From Prochlorococcus marinus str. MIT 1013 (GTDB lineage Bacteria; Cyanobacteriota; Cyanobacteriia; PCC-6307; Cyanobiaceae), in NCBI RefSeq assembly GCF_027359395.1, contig NZ_CP114778.1, forward strand, positions 682,001 through 746,000: a DNA stretch of 64,000 nt. The letters run 5' to 3'. Below, in pieces: positions 56,215 to 64,000 of the stretch. A program made the translations under genes and the position numbers. Below the pieces are notes generated by a model. The model made no database searches. It was given only the letters and a program-made list of their open reading frames with translations, and was not told the DNA's origin. How positions within the stretch are numbered: position 1 is the first letter of the stretch; every line of letters starts with the position of its first letter.

Positions 56215-56270
56215 AGTGAAAAAACTCCTTGGTTTCAGCTTATCCCAATCGATTGCAATCAAAAACTGCT
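56215..56270 (+). repeat. Partial att-like copy 7b
   Basis: AAAAAACTCCTTGGTTTCAG followed by CCCAATCGATTGCAATCAAA repeats the right half of copy 7, about 110 bp further on. It lacks the GTTGAAT half of the core. Confidence 0.6.
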
Positions 56271-56359
56271 GAAAAAGCTATGAATAAATAATACTGATTC
56301 AAATAAAACATGTCTACTAATATTCTTCTTTTAATTGATAATATAAAGAATATAATTGT

Positions 56360-58093
56360 TTATTTTTTGCAAACTCTTTCAAGCTCTGAAATAGTAGTTA
56401 AATGTTTAAATATTAGTTGTTTTCCATACTCTCTTAAAGTTATCATTCCATCTTCTATTGCAATATCTTGTATTTCTAGATCCGTCATTCCCTTTGTAAT
56501 CGCATTCTTTATATTTCTATTGATAATTAGCAATTCATATACTCCTATTCTTCCTTTATAGCCTATCCCCATACATTCTTCACAGTAAATAGTATTATTT
56601 GTATTTCTTTCTTCTTCTGAAATAACAGAGGCATATCTAATTAGTGTATTACTTTTAATACCAGTTTTATTTGAATCTTCTTGCGTTATTTCTCGTAATT
56701 CACTACAGGAATTGCAAACACGCCTCACTAGTCTTTGGGCTAAAACCCCCCTAACTGAAGTATTTAACTTATACCTTGGTACTTCCATATCTAACAATCT
56801 AGTTAACGAACTTGCGGCACTATTTGAGTGTAAAGTTGTAAAAACGAGGTGTCCTGTTTCTGATGCATCCATGGAGGCATTTGCAGTCTCTGGATCACGA
56901 GTTTCTCCAATCAAAATAACATCAGGATCATGTCTCATAAATGTTCTCAGAAGATATGGAAATGTCTGATTTTTAGATTTATTAACTTGTGTTTGAACAA
57001 TGTCTCCACCTAAATCATATTCAATTGGATCTTCAGCTGTAACTATTTTATTCTCTCCATTGTCTATCTCTCTCAAAGCAGCTGCTAGAGTAGTAGACTT
57101 GCCTGAGCCTGTCAGACCAGAAACAATAATAATTCCATTTTGTAAGCTAATTAAATCCCTAAAAGAGTTCCTTACATATGAAAAATCAATTAAAGTATTC
57201 AAGTCTAATGAAGACGAATGACTTTTTAAAAGTCTTAAGACCATGGACTCTCCATTTCTTACTGGAACAGTCGAACATCTAAATTCAAGTTTTTTATTTT
57301 TGTATTTTTTATAAATTTTCCCATCCTGACTAGCCCTTTTTTCAGATACATCCATATCCGCTAAATTCTTTAAGCTGGCAACTAATTGCAGTCCTTCTTT
57401 GCTTTTTATATTTATAAAATTTTGAAGTATTCCATCTTTTCTTACACGTATTTTGTAATTATATTCATTTGGTTCAATATGAATATCAGAAAAATCATTC
57501 TTATAGGATTCACTCAATATAAATTCTACTCTTTCCAATACTTCAGAGCCAGATTCTATATCAAATGAATCAAACTCATCCTCCTTATATTTCTTCATAG
57601 TCTCTTTCATTAAAAGCGAATTAGATTGTTTATCAGATAAGAAGTTTAATGAAGAATGAGGATCATAAGCTTTGTTTTTTTCCTTAGAATTAATATTATT
57701 ATGATTTATTTTAGTATTCTTTCTTCTATTATTTATTTTTTCTGATTCTGCTGAGAAAGGTTCCCAGAGCGAATAAAAGAATCCACGATCTGATTTATCT
57801 AACTTAAAACCTTCTTGAAGCCCCTTAATAATAAGAATCATCCAAGGCAATGATCCAATAACTTTGTCACGCGCTAAAAATGGATCATTAGAAAAATTAT
57901 TGATTGCAGAATATATTAAAGGAATAAAATCTGTAGTAATAAAGAAAAGGACTGAATATGCAAAAATTCTCTTTCGATAGTAGCTTGAAATCTTTTTTTC
58001 ACTATCATTTAAAAGCTGAATTAAAAACATACAGCTTGGGATTGCCCAACACAGAAGGACTTTGTAAGTGCTTGAAAGGATTAATTCTATCAA
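56360..58093 (-). CDS. PilB/GspE-type ATPase with a membrane-embedded N-terminus
   Basis: 577 aa. Residues about 190-577 form a full type II/IV secretion ATPase: DIHIEPNEYNYKIRVRKDG, Walker A IVSGLTGSGKSTTLAA (about 322), Asp box TAEDPIEYDLGG, Walker B DVILIGETRDPETANASM and His box GHLVFTTLHSNSAASS, then the zinc pairs CNSC and CEEC. The first 110 residues are unusual: three hydrophobic segments (about 5-25, 45-65, 80-95) instead of the cytoplasmic GspE N1 domain. No pilin, pilus or secretin gene is near. Lone gene between copies 7 and 8. Confidence 0.85.
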   Translation of the reverse strand: MIELILSSTYKVLLCWAIPSCMFLIQLLNDSEKKISSYYRKRIFAYSVLFFITTDFIPLIYSAINNFSNDPFLARDKVIGSLPWMILIIKGLQEGFKLDKSDRGFFYSLWEPFSAESEKINNRRKNTKINHNNINSKEKNKAYDPHSSLNFLSDKQSNSLLMKETMKKYKEDEFDSFDIESGSEVLERVEFILSESYKNDFSDIHIEPNEYNYKIRVRKDGILQNFINIKSKEGLQLVASLKNLADMDVSEKRASQDGKIYKKYKNKKLEFRCSTVPVRNGESMVLRLLKSHSSSLDLNTLIDFSYVRNSFRDLISLQNGIIIVSGLTGSGKSTTLAAALREIDNGENKIVTAEDPIEYDLGGDIVQTQVNKSKNQTFPYLLRTFMRHDPDVILIGETRDPETANASMDASETGHLVFTTLHSNSAASSLTRLLDMEVPRYKLNTSVRGVLAQRLVRRVCNSCSELREITQEDSNKTGIKSNTLIRYASVISEEERNTNNTIYCEECMGIGYKGRIGVYELLIINRNIKNAITKGMTDLEIQDIAIEDGMITLREYGKQLIFKHLTTISELERVCKK

Positions 58094-58295
58094 ATTAACC
58101 TTAAATAATCTTTTACGATTCTAATTATCAATGGGATTCAAGCAATACAACAATCAAACAATTAATGTTGGCCACAGAAGTTATAGATTACATGAACGGC
58201 TTCTTATCCCTCGACCTCACCATTAATGTCTCTTCGAATCTACTAAAAGTTAGAATAAAGTTAGAATGCAAGCCTATCCAGAACAGTGAGAACCC
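58094..58295. other. Noncoding left flank of att-like copy 8
   Basis: A+T-rich, with GTTAGAATAAAGTTAGAATG (58250-58269), i.e. two heptamers in direct orientation. No gene seen. Confidence 0.4.
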
Positions 58296-58410
58296 TTGGT
58301 ATAACTGGACGCTTATACGTTGAATAAAAACTCCATATAGACTAGTCATACCAACCGATTACAGCCATATTTTCATGTTAGACCAAATCGCTAATTTGTT
58401 AGAACAAGTT
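58296..58410 (+). repeat. att-like copy 8
   Basis: TTGGTAT (58296-58302), core TACGTTGAATAAAAACTCC (58316-58334), ATACCAA (58348-58354), CGATTACAGCCATATTTTCA, GTTAGAC (58377-58383) and later GTTAGAACAAGTTAGAAC. The inner inverted repeat is perfect. Confidence 0.92.
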
Positions 58411-58630
58411 AGAACATCTCATACTTAGGCAATGAGACAAAGATGAGACAGACTGATCGCGACCAATAGATAGCCTTTTATGATGAACGTTGCATTACGC
58501 CGTACCGGTTATTTTTTTTCGAACCGACGATTACATTAAGACTCAAAAAGGTATAGGGATCTAAGTTAAAGATAAAAGATCAAACTAGAACCAAAGCCAT
58601 CCTTGCTTATTTCCACAGTCATTAGCAAAA
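58411..58630. other. Gap downstream of the DUF2079 gene
   Basis: Contains GAGAC repeats (AATGAGACAAAGATGAGACA) and a weak hairpin CGGTT...AACCG around 58504-58526. It may hold the end of the DUF2079 transcript. No ORF. Confidence 0.3.
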
Positions 58631-60235
58631 TTAATAATCCTTTTTAAGTTGAAAGACAGAAAGATTTTTAAAGCCTTTTACCTCTAAGAGATTATTATCA
58701 GACTTGAGAGAGTAAAAACATTGATCTAAATTCTTTATATTGAAATGAGATAGTGAAGCATTAGGAGCAATGGCTATTAAAGTACCTTTTTTAAATTTTA
58801 TTCTCTCATTGCAAAATTTAAAATCCTGAGAGGGGCTATGATTTATATGCGTGAATAATGGAGATTGTAAGTAAATCTTTTCATTCTTAAATTTAGATGT
58901 AAGTATTCTAAGTTCCTTATCTAGTTCAATATGAAGGTTAGTTATTGGATTTAAGGCTAATGACATTAAAGGAGATGGTTTAGAAAAACAAAGTATTAAT
59001 GCAAATATAGGAACTAAAGTAAATTTAAAATAAGTAAAGTTTAACTTCCTTAGGAATGGTAATAACTCTAAAATAATTATACCTGGCATACAAGCAAATA
59101 ACAAAGGAGAGGTTAAATCATCATAATGGTATTGAGAAGAATACATTGGCTGAAAACTTACAATAATATTTTGGAATAATGCTGGTAAAAATATAACTCC
59201 ATAACGCCAGAATAGAATAGGAAGAAAAAATAATGGTAGCAATAAATGAATAATATATTTTAACTTTAATCCAGAATCTTGAAAAATCCCAAATCGTTCA
59301 AGTTTGGAATATCCATTAATCGAGAATAAAGGTATTACTAATTTTATTAAGAACAACATTGTTATTGAACCCATAAAGACAAGAGCTAAACCTAATTTAA
59401 TTTTTTTATGTTTAAAGATTAAATATAGTCCGAAACCAATAGATACAAACATAGTATTTTCTTTAAATAAAATTAATCCACCTAAAATTATTAACATTTT
59501 AATGTATTTTCCCTCCTCCAAAAATATAAAGGCCATCAAGATAAATGGTGCTGCTAAGGATGAAGGATGAAAAGTAAAATCAGTTGCACTTCTCATTGGT
59601 AGATATAAAAACCATGATATACCTAATAAAATAGAAACAAAGAATCTTATATTTATATCTGCTGTATAGATTTTAGTTAATCTATACAGTAAGATAGGCA
59701 AGCTACAATAGGTTAAAGCTTGTACTAGCAAGATCCATCGTAGATCTGATTTAATCCAATAAAAAGGTATAAAGATTATCATTATTGGCGAAAAATGTTC
59801 TCCTAAATGATTCTTCTCTAAAACAGAAGAATAGAAGAATTTTCCTATAGATGAATTGAAAACTATATTGCCATATATACCAGCATCCCATGTCGGTAAA
59901 CTAAAAGTACTATAAGAGTGAAAAAAGCTAGCTGTCCATACAATAAAAAAAAATAAAGAAATGAAGATTATATAATAAATAGGATTAATCTTTTTACAAA
60001 ATCTATGTATATTTTTAGCTGATTTATTGATTCGTACAATTAGATTTCGATTAGCAATTAAAGAAGTTATAAATGCAGCAATTGGCACAAAAAGAGCCAA
60101 AAGGTGTCCATTTCTTGGCCCAACACCGCTTATCCAGATTAATACTGAAATAATTAAATATAAACACAAAGATGTTGTTAAAAATGCAGAGCTATATTTA
60201 GCTTTGTGATAATATTCTTTAATAACTCCCTTCAT
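58631..60235 (-). CDS. DUF2079 polytopic membrane protein (GT-C-like)
   Basis: 534 aa with about 11-12 hydrophobic segments. An early periplasmic loop reads HSYSTFSLPTWDAGIYGNIV (Asp about residue 119) and EKNHLGEHFSPIMIIFIPFY, the conserved DUF2079 motifs (DxxxxxN and HFSP). The family resembles GT-C glycosyltransferases that use lipid-linked sugars; the catalytic role is inferred. Lone gene between copies 8 and 9; with the carbamoyltransferase it hints at cell-surface change. Confidence 0.85.
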   Translation of the reverse strand: MKGVIKEYYHKAKYSSAFLTTSLCLYLIISVLIWISGVGPRNGHLLALFVPIAAFITSLIANRNLIVRINKSAKNIHRFCKKINPIYYIIFISLFFFIVWTASFFHSYSTFSLPTWDAGIYGNIVFNSSIGKFFYSSVLEKNHLGEHFSPIMIIFIPFYWIKSDLRWILLVQALTYCSLPILLYRLTKIYTADINIRFFVSILLGISWFLYLPMRSATDFTFHPSSLAAPFILMAFIFLEEGKYIKMLIILGGLILFKENTMFVSIGFGLYLIFKHKKIKLGLALVFMGSITMLFLIKLVIPLFSINGYSKLERFGIFQDSGLKLKYIIHLLLPLFFLPILFWRYGVIFLPALFQNIIVSFQPMYSSQYHYDDLTSPLLFACMPGIIILELLPFLRKLNFTYFKFTLVPIFALILCFSKPSPLMSLALNPITNLHIELDKELRILTSKFKNEKIYLQSPLFTHINHSPSQDFKFCNERIKFKKGTLIAIAPNASLSHFNIKNLDQCFYSLKSDNNLLEVKGFKNLSVFQLKKDY

Positions 60236-60416
60236 AAACTTTCAGGTAGATTTTTTACATACTATATACATAAGATAAATTTGATACATCACTTAGCCTT
60301 TTAATAGATACAAGTAAGATTCCGAAGCAGGAAATGCCTTTTAAGGACTAATTGATTAGAAATACATAGAAAAATGCAAAAGTTAGAATAACACCAATTC
60401 TAATCTTAAAAAACCC

Positions 60417-60525
60417 TTGGTATCACTTGTCTGCCATACGTTGAATAAAAACTCCTATACATCAATTCATAGCAACTATTTACAGCGATATTTTGTGGTT
60501 AGACCAGTACAACAAAAAGTTAGAC
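60417..60525 (+). repeat. att-like copy 9
   Basis: TTGGTAT (60417-60423), core TACGTTGAATAAAAACTCC (60437-60455), ATAGCAA (60469-60475, one base off), TTACAGCGATATTTTGTG, GTTAGAC at 60498 and 60519. A hairpin TTAGAAT...ATTCTAA lies just to the left (about 60383-60403). Confidence 0.92.
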
Positions 60526-60590
60526 TAAATCCTTGTCTCATTGAGACAGTAAAAAGATCTAGAATAAACTCCTTACTCTCTGATTTCTTA

Positions 60591-61640
60591 CTAAGCAATC
60601 AAAGCAACAGTATCTGCAAAGCCATTAGAGGTTAAGTAATCGGTCATTTGCTGCAGATTTTGATAGTTAGCGTATTGAATATTGCCATCTGCATGCATCA
60701 CGGCTCTTAAGTAGGCAGAGTTATCTACTTTGCTCCAATAAAGTTCTTGGAACCCATCACCGTCATAATCTCCAACAGTTTTAAGAATGAGGTTATCGAG
60801 TTTTAGGTCATTGATGAAAGTTCTCGAACCATCAAAAACACTATCTTTTTCTACCGTTCCATTTGCAACCAATGGATCTTGATAGATACCAACAATCCTT
60901 GTTGTTCCTCCGACTCCATGCTTGGTGTAGTCAAAGGCTCCTGTGATTGGATCAATCGATGATGTCACCCATCTTCCACTGATGCTATTGGTAAATACAG
61001 CTTCTATTGTTCCATCACTATTAACATCTAATTGGCCCTGAAATTTATAGGAATAAGTCACAGTCGTTGGTGCATCTCCTAAATATCCATGCAGATTTCC
61101 GTCATAGTCTTTTATTCCATCTAATAAATACTTGATTCCAACAATTACATCATTAATGTTATCGGCTATCTGTTGTACATCTCCATTACTGGTTTCATTT
61201 TTACTTTCTTCATTGCTTTGATTTCCTGAAGTTTTAAAAGCACTTTCTCCATTACTAAGAAATATTCTATTTTTTAAACCTTGTATGCTTGAATTAAATG
61301 TAAGTGATGCTAAAAAATCAACTAAATATTTGGCATCTGGATACTTAATAGCAGAAAGAGAAAATTCATATTTCCATTGATTGTATCCATTAGGATCTTT
61401 CTGACGATTTATATATGACTCAATAGATTTTGATGGACCTGTTAAGGCTGATATTCGTTTCTCATTTTCTATACTTAAATTGGGATATTTATCCGAAACA
61501 CCACCACCTGTAATTAAAATTTCCTCTTCAATCCAACTATAACTAAATGGAGATGGTTTAAATAGATCTCTCCAACATCCGTGTGGATCATAAACAATGG
61601 TAAGAGCTGGATTTGAATCCACCCCCCCCCATAGATTCAT
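60591..61640 (-). CDS. C-terminal part of a frameshifted FG-GAP-like exported protein
   Basis: 349 aa as an open frame; the true start is in the frame beginning at 61983. The two frames join in a run of nine G (minus strand) at 61630-61622; removing one G restores a 463-aa protein. Near the end are VGDYDGDGFQELYWSKVDNS and LDVNSDGTIEAVF, FG-GAP/VCBS-like calcium-binding repeats, and a C-terminus YLTSNGFADTVALIA of the kind seen in type I-secreted RTX proteins. Phase variation, a null allele or a sequencing error are all possible. Confidence 0.75.
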   Translation of the reverse strand: MNLWGGVDSNPALTIVYDPHGCWRDLFKPSPFSYSWIEEEILITGGGVSDKYPNLSIENEKRISALTGPSKSIESYINRQKDPNGYNQWKYEFSLSAIKYPDAKYLVDFLASLTFNSSIQGLKNRIFLSNGESAFKTSGNQSNEESKNETSNGDVQQIADNINDVIVGIKYLLDGIKDYDGNLHGYLGDAPTTVTYSYKFQGQLDVNSDGTIEAVFTNSISGRWVTSSIDPITGAFDYTKHGVGGTTRIVGIYQDPLVANGTVEKDSVFDGSRTFINDLKLDNLILKTVGDYDGDGFQELYWSKVDNSAYLRAVMHADGNIQYANYQNLQQMTDYLTSNGFADTVALIA

Positions 61641-61983
61641 TTTCAGGGTAATAATGTCGAAACATAATATCGCTTCCTAATACGCCTTCAGGAAGAAATA
61701 TTTTATCTGTATTAACATTGAAATTCTTTATTATTGGATACCCACCGCCTTCCAAATAAGGATGTTCGACTCGGTTCTTTGCATCGACATCTAAGGCTAA
61801 ATAATATTTATCTGAACCTGATGTAAAAACTCCATCACCTAAAGTTGGATAGCCATGAGTGTCTTTTGAATCGATATAAATATCATCTCCATCAGAACCA
61901 GATAAATCAGGTCCTATACCTTGATAAACAGCTCCTCCTCCACCAGGCGAACGAGTATTTACTGGAATGTAGTAAGTCGCCAA
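61588..61983 (-). CDS. N-terminal part of the frameshifted FG-GAP-like exported protein
   Basis: 131 aa from TTG: begins MATYYIPVNTRSPGGGGAVY, with acidic Gly/Asp stretches SGSDGDDIYIDSKDTHGYP that resemble calcium-binding RTX-type sequence. After the poly-G run it ends in SMGGGGFKSSSYHCL, out of phase. Residues about 48-53 (GDGVFT) are encoded by GATGGAGTTTTTA, which by sequence equals the ychF-tail core and is the breakpoint seen in the duplicate at 53344. No classical signal peptide. Confidence 0.75.
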   Translation of the reverse strand: MATYYIPVNTRSPGGGGAVYQGIGPDLSGSDGDDIYIDSKDTHGYPTLGDGVFTSGSDKYYLALDVDAKNRVEHPYLEGGGYPIIKNFNVNTDKIFLPEGVLGSDIMFRHYYPENESMGGGGFKSSSYHCL

Positions 61984-62122
61984 TTAATTTTTTCTAATCC
62001 AAGCGAATCTAATAATACTATCTGTTATAGAAGATCTAGCTCTATCCTGGTTCTTCGTTGGTTTAGTTTAATTCATCACTTATTCTCACTTGTCTCAAAA
62101 ACACAACCTTTCGTCTCAAAAG

Positions 62123-62211
62123 GTTAGACTAAATTGTTAGACTAAAACTTAGTCTAACTGATGAGAAGACTTGGTATAACTGAATTTTTAGACGTTGAAT
62201 AAAAACTCCAT
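62123..62211 (+). repeat. ychF-tail site (copy 10, the array's anchor)
   Basis: GTTAGAC at 62123 and 62136, GTCTAAC (62152-62158), TTGGTAT (62171-62177), then the core GACGTTGAATAAAAACTCC (62191-62209) inside the last codons of ychF. GTTAGACTAA (62136-62145) and TTAGTCTAAC (62149-62158) form a 10-bp hairpin that may end the ychF transcript. To the right is ychF coding sequence instead of the ATACCAA arm, so this is an unsplit target or a left-end junction. Confidence 0.88.
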
Positions 62212-63279
62212 AACGTCTCCCTCGTTTACGACATATTCTTTACCTTCACTTCTTAACCAACCTTTGTTTCGGGCCTCAGAGAGAGATCCTGCTTCAAGTA
62301 GTTTTTTATAAGAAATTGTTTGAGCCCGAATAAATCCCTTTTCAAAATCTGTATGAATCACCCCAGCGGCTTGAGGAGCTGTCATCCCATCAGATATAGT
62401 CCAGGCTTTAGTTTCTTTTTCTCCAGTAGTGAAATAAGTGCTTAAACCCAACAATCGATATGTAGCTTTAATAAGACTAATTAAACCTCCTTCTTCAACT
62501 CCTAAGCCATTTAAATAATCATCTCTTTCCTCATCCCCCAATTCAATTAATTCAGCCTCGACTTGGGCTGAAATCTTCACGCATTCAGAACCTTCTTTCG
62601 TTGCCAGTTTATTTACTTCCTCTGAAAAGGGATTACCCTTCGCAAGTTCATCTTCCCCAAGATTAGTTGCATAAATAATTGGTTTTTCCGTTAATAAGCC
62701 TAGTGGTTTAATTAATTTTTTCTCTTCATCAGTTAACGAAACACTTCTAACTGTCTTTTCATTCTCAAGGGCTTCGCTTAATTTTTCCAACACCTCATCT
62801 TCTAACTTTGATTCCTTATTAGTACTTAATTGTTTTTTTAATCTAGTTCTACGTTTTTCTATCTGATTTAAATCAGACAATGCTAATTCTAAATTTATTA
62901 TCTCAATATCTCTAGATGGGTCTACTGATCCAGAAACATGAATAACTTCATCATCGCTAAAACACCTAATCACATGAACTATTGCATCGACCTCTCTTAT
63001 ATTTGCTAAGAATTTATTACCCAGTCCCTCACCTTTACTTGCGCCCTTAACAAGACCTGCAATATCAACAAATTCTATTCTAGTAGGAATAATTTGCTTA
63101 CTATTACTAAGTTCACCAAGTAAATTCAAACGTTGATCCGGTACTGAAACAGAGCCTACATTGGGTTCAATCGTACAAAAAGGAAAGTTTGCTGCTTGAG
63201 CTTGAGCATTCGCAACAAGTGCATTAAACAAAGTGGACTTTCCAACATTCGGGAGTCCAACAATTCCGGCCTTAAGCAT
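62188..63279 (-). CDS. ychF: Redox-regulated ATPase/GTPase YchF
   Basis: 363 aa, the OBG-family P-loop protein YchF. G1 is [19 protein letters not shown]3 is [20 protein letters not shown] (about residues 69-88), the ATP-preferring G4-like NLGE lies near residue 206, and the C-terminal TGS domain ends [20 protein letters not shown] start; length is normal, so the coding end is intact although it is the target of the array. It associates with ribosomes in other bacteria. Confidence 0.96.
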   Translation of the reverse strand: MLKAGIVGLPNVGKSTLFNALVANAQAQAANFPFCTIEPNVGSVSVPDQRLNLLGELSNSKQIIPTRIEFVDIAGLVKGASKGEGLGNKFLANIREVDAIVHVIRCFSDDEVIHVSGSVDPSRDIEIINLELALSDLNQIEKRRTRLKKQLSTNKESKLEDEVLEKLSEALENEKTVRSVSLTDEEKKLIKPLGLLTEKPIIYATNLGEDELAKGNPFSEEVNKLATKEGSECVKISAQVEAELIELGDEERDDYLNGLGVEEGGLISLIKATYRLLGLSTYFTTGEKETKAWTISDGMTAPQAAGVIHTDFEKGFIRAQTISYKKLLEAGSLSEARNKGWLRSEGKEYVVNEGDVMEFLFNV

Positions 63280-63444
63280 TGAAATGGGTCTTTGAAAGAC
63301 GCCAGCTGATTAATTTGACTAAATTAAACCCAATAGTGCCCTTTAACAGCGAAAATATAGTTATAAATCTCCAAAGGAAAGTTTTACGCTTTTTCTTAAC
63401 GTCATCCAAACTTCTAAAACTCTTGAGCACTTGATTTTCACAAA

Positions 63445-64000
63445 ATGATTTGGAAAAACTTCAAAAATAAAAAATTTTTAAGCCTCATTGCGCTTTCAGT
63501 CTTAAGTTTTGGTGGAATAAGTTTGAAACTTTCACAAGAGAATAGATCAAATAAAGACATAACTGAATTTACAATCGCAGCTGAAAGCGGCAGCTTGCCG
63601 GGCTTAATAACAGCAAGTGGTGAATTAAAAGCTAATAAAAGCGTCAATGTAAGTCCAAAAAGGCAAGGAATACTTGATGAAATTTTCGTGGAGGAAGGGG
63701 ATCAGGTCAAGAAAGGAGATCTAATTGCAAAAATGGATTTTGGAGACTTGGAATTTAGGATTAACGAAATAAAAGCAAATTATGAGACTCAAAAAGCGAG
63801 TTACCAGAGAAGGAAAATGCTTTTCAATGAAGGTGCTATAAGTGCAGAAGAGTATGAAGAATATAAAAATAAATTTTTAAGAAGCGAAGCTAAATTTAAA
63901 CAAATAGAAGTTGAGGAGAATGAGACAAACATAAGAGCACCATTTAAAGGAGTAATAACGAGCAGATATGCTGTCCCTGGTGCATTCGTAACTCCTACGA
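63445..64000 (+). CDS. HlyD-family membrane fusion protein, C-terminus off window
   Basis: From ATG at 63445 the frame stays open to the window edge (185 codons). It has an N-terminal signal anchor (KFLSLIALSVLSFGGISL), a biotinyl-lipoyl-like half (VSPKRQGILDEIFVEEGDQV, KKGDLIAKMD), a coiled coil (about residues 105-150) and the return strand NIRAPFKGVITSRYAVPGAF. These mark an adaptor subunit of an RND or ABC (DevB-like) exporter. Divergent from ychF. Confidence 0.88.
   Translation, partial: MIWKNFKNKKFLSLIALSVLSFGGISLKLSQENRSNKDITEFTIAAESGSLPGLITASGELKANKSVNVSPKRQGILDEIFVEEGDQVKKGDLIAKMDFGDLEFRINEIKANYETQKASYQRRKMLFNEGAISAEEYEEYKNKFLRSEAKFKQIEVEENETNIRAPFKGVITSRYAVPGAFVTPT

Noticed and set aside
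62136-62158. attC site formed by GTTAGAC...GTCTAAC near ychF
   Set aside because: This pair is in the reverse arrangement to attC (GTTRRRY first) with only a short loop, so it reads better as a terminator-like hairpin; the attC-like reading is kept only for copy 6.
50552-62211. CRISPR array
   Set aside because: The repeats lie 0.4-2.4 kb apart, contain a gene 3' end, and no cas gene is present.

Overview
The window comes from a small-genome marine picocyanobacterium, almost certainly a low-light-adapted Prochlorococcus (NATL/SS120-like). The evidence is the A+T-rich sequence, five tandem pcb chlorophyll a2/b2 antenna genes, psbA, chlI, crtE, a lycopene cyclase, petG, cytochrome cM, and the small RNA Yfr1 between guaB and trxA. 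The strain assignment is inference from gene content.

Region 1 (1-26 kb) is compact core housekeeping: isoprenoid/carotenoid genes (crtE, lycopene cyclase), folD, an HD-domain membrane hydrolase, leuA, a GH57 glucan branching enzyme, gyrA, guaB-yfr1-trxA, hisH, rsmD, petG, cytM, chlI, ruvC, sufE, hom, and an oligopeptide/nickel-type ABC system.

Region 2 (26-33.6 kb) is more variable: a hydrolase, an MFS transporter, a PfkB-family kinase, a protein with 16 Asn-Pro dipeptides from a perfect hexanucleotide repeat, small orphan proteins, a pentapeptide-repeat protein, an MIF homologue, a DCC protein and an Glu/Val-rich protein with a 54-bp repeat.

Region 3 (33.6-40.7 kb) holds five pcb genes on the minus strand with two small one-helix membrane proteins between them. 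Four pcb genes share a 15-bp upstream element at a fixed distance (66-69 bp) from the start codon.

Region 4 (40.9-50.5 kb) contains a photolyase-related block (TIGR03643-type protein, DUF2256, photolyase-related protein, bacterioferritin comigratory protein, an apparently domain-permuted photolyase-like protein), an SDR, a ribbon-helix-helix protein, psbA, a SET-domain-like protein and a TPR protein.

Region 5 (50.5-62.2 kb) is the most unusual part. The last bases of the GTPase gene ychF, which sits at the right end, recur as direct repeats at about 51.0, 51.5, 52.3, 53.4, 53.7, 56.1, 58.3 and 60.4 kb. Most copies lie in a longer conserved frame: TTGGTAT to the left, ATACCAA to the right, and iterated GTTAGAC/GTTAGAA heptamers. 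Almost every interval carries a single unrelated gene (45-aa peptide, RHH regulator, MTA/SAH nucleosidase, gene fragment, carbamoyltransferase, PilB-like ATPase, DUF2079 protein, frameshifted repeat protein). Copies decay with distance from ychF. This looks like serial site-specific accretion of one-gene cassettes at the ychF 3' end, with no recombinase in the window.

Region 6 (62.2-64 kb) resumes with ychF and the start of a HlyD-family adaptor gene.
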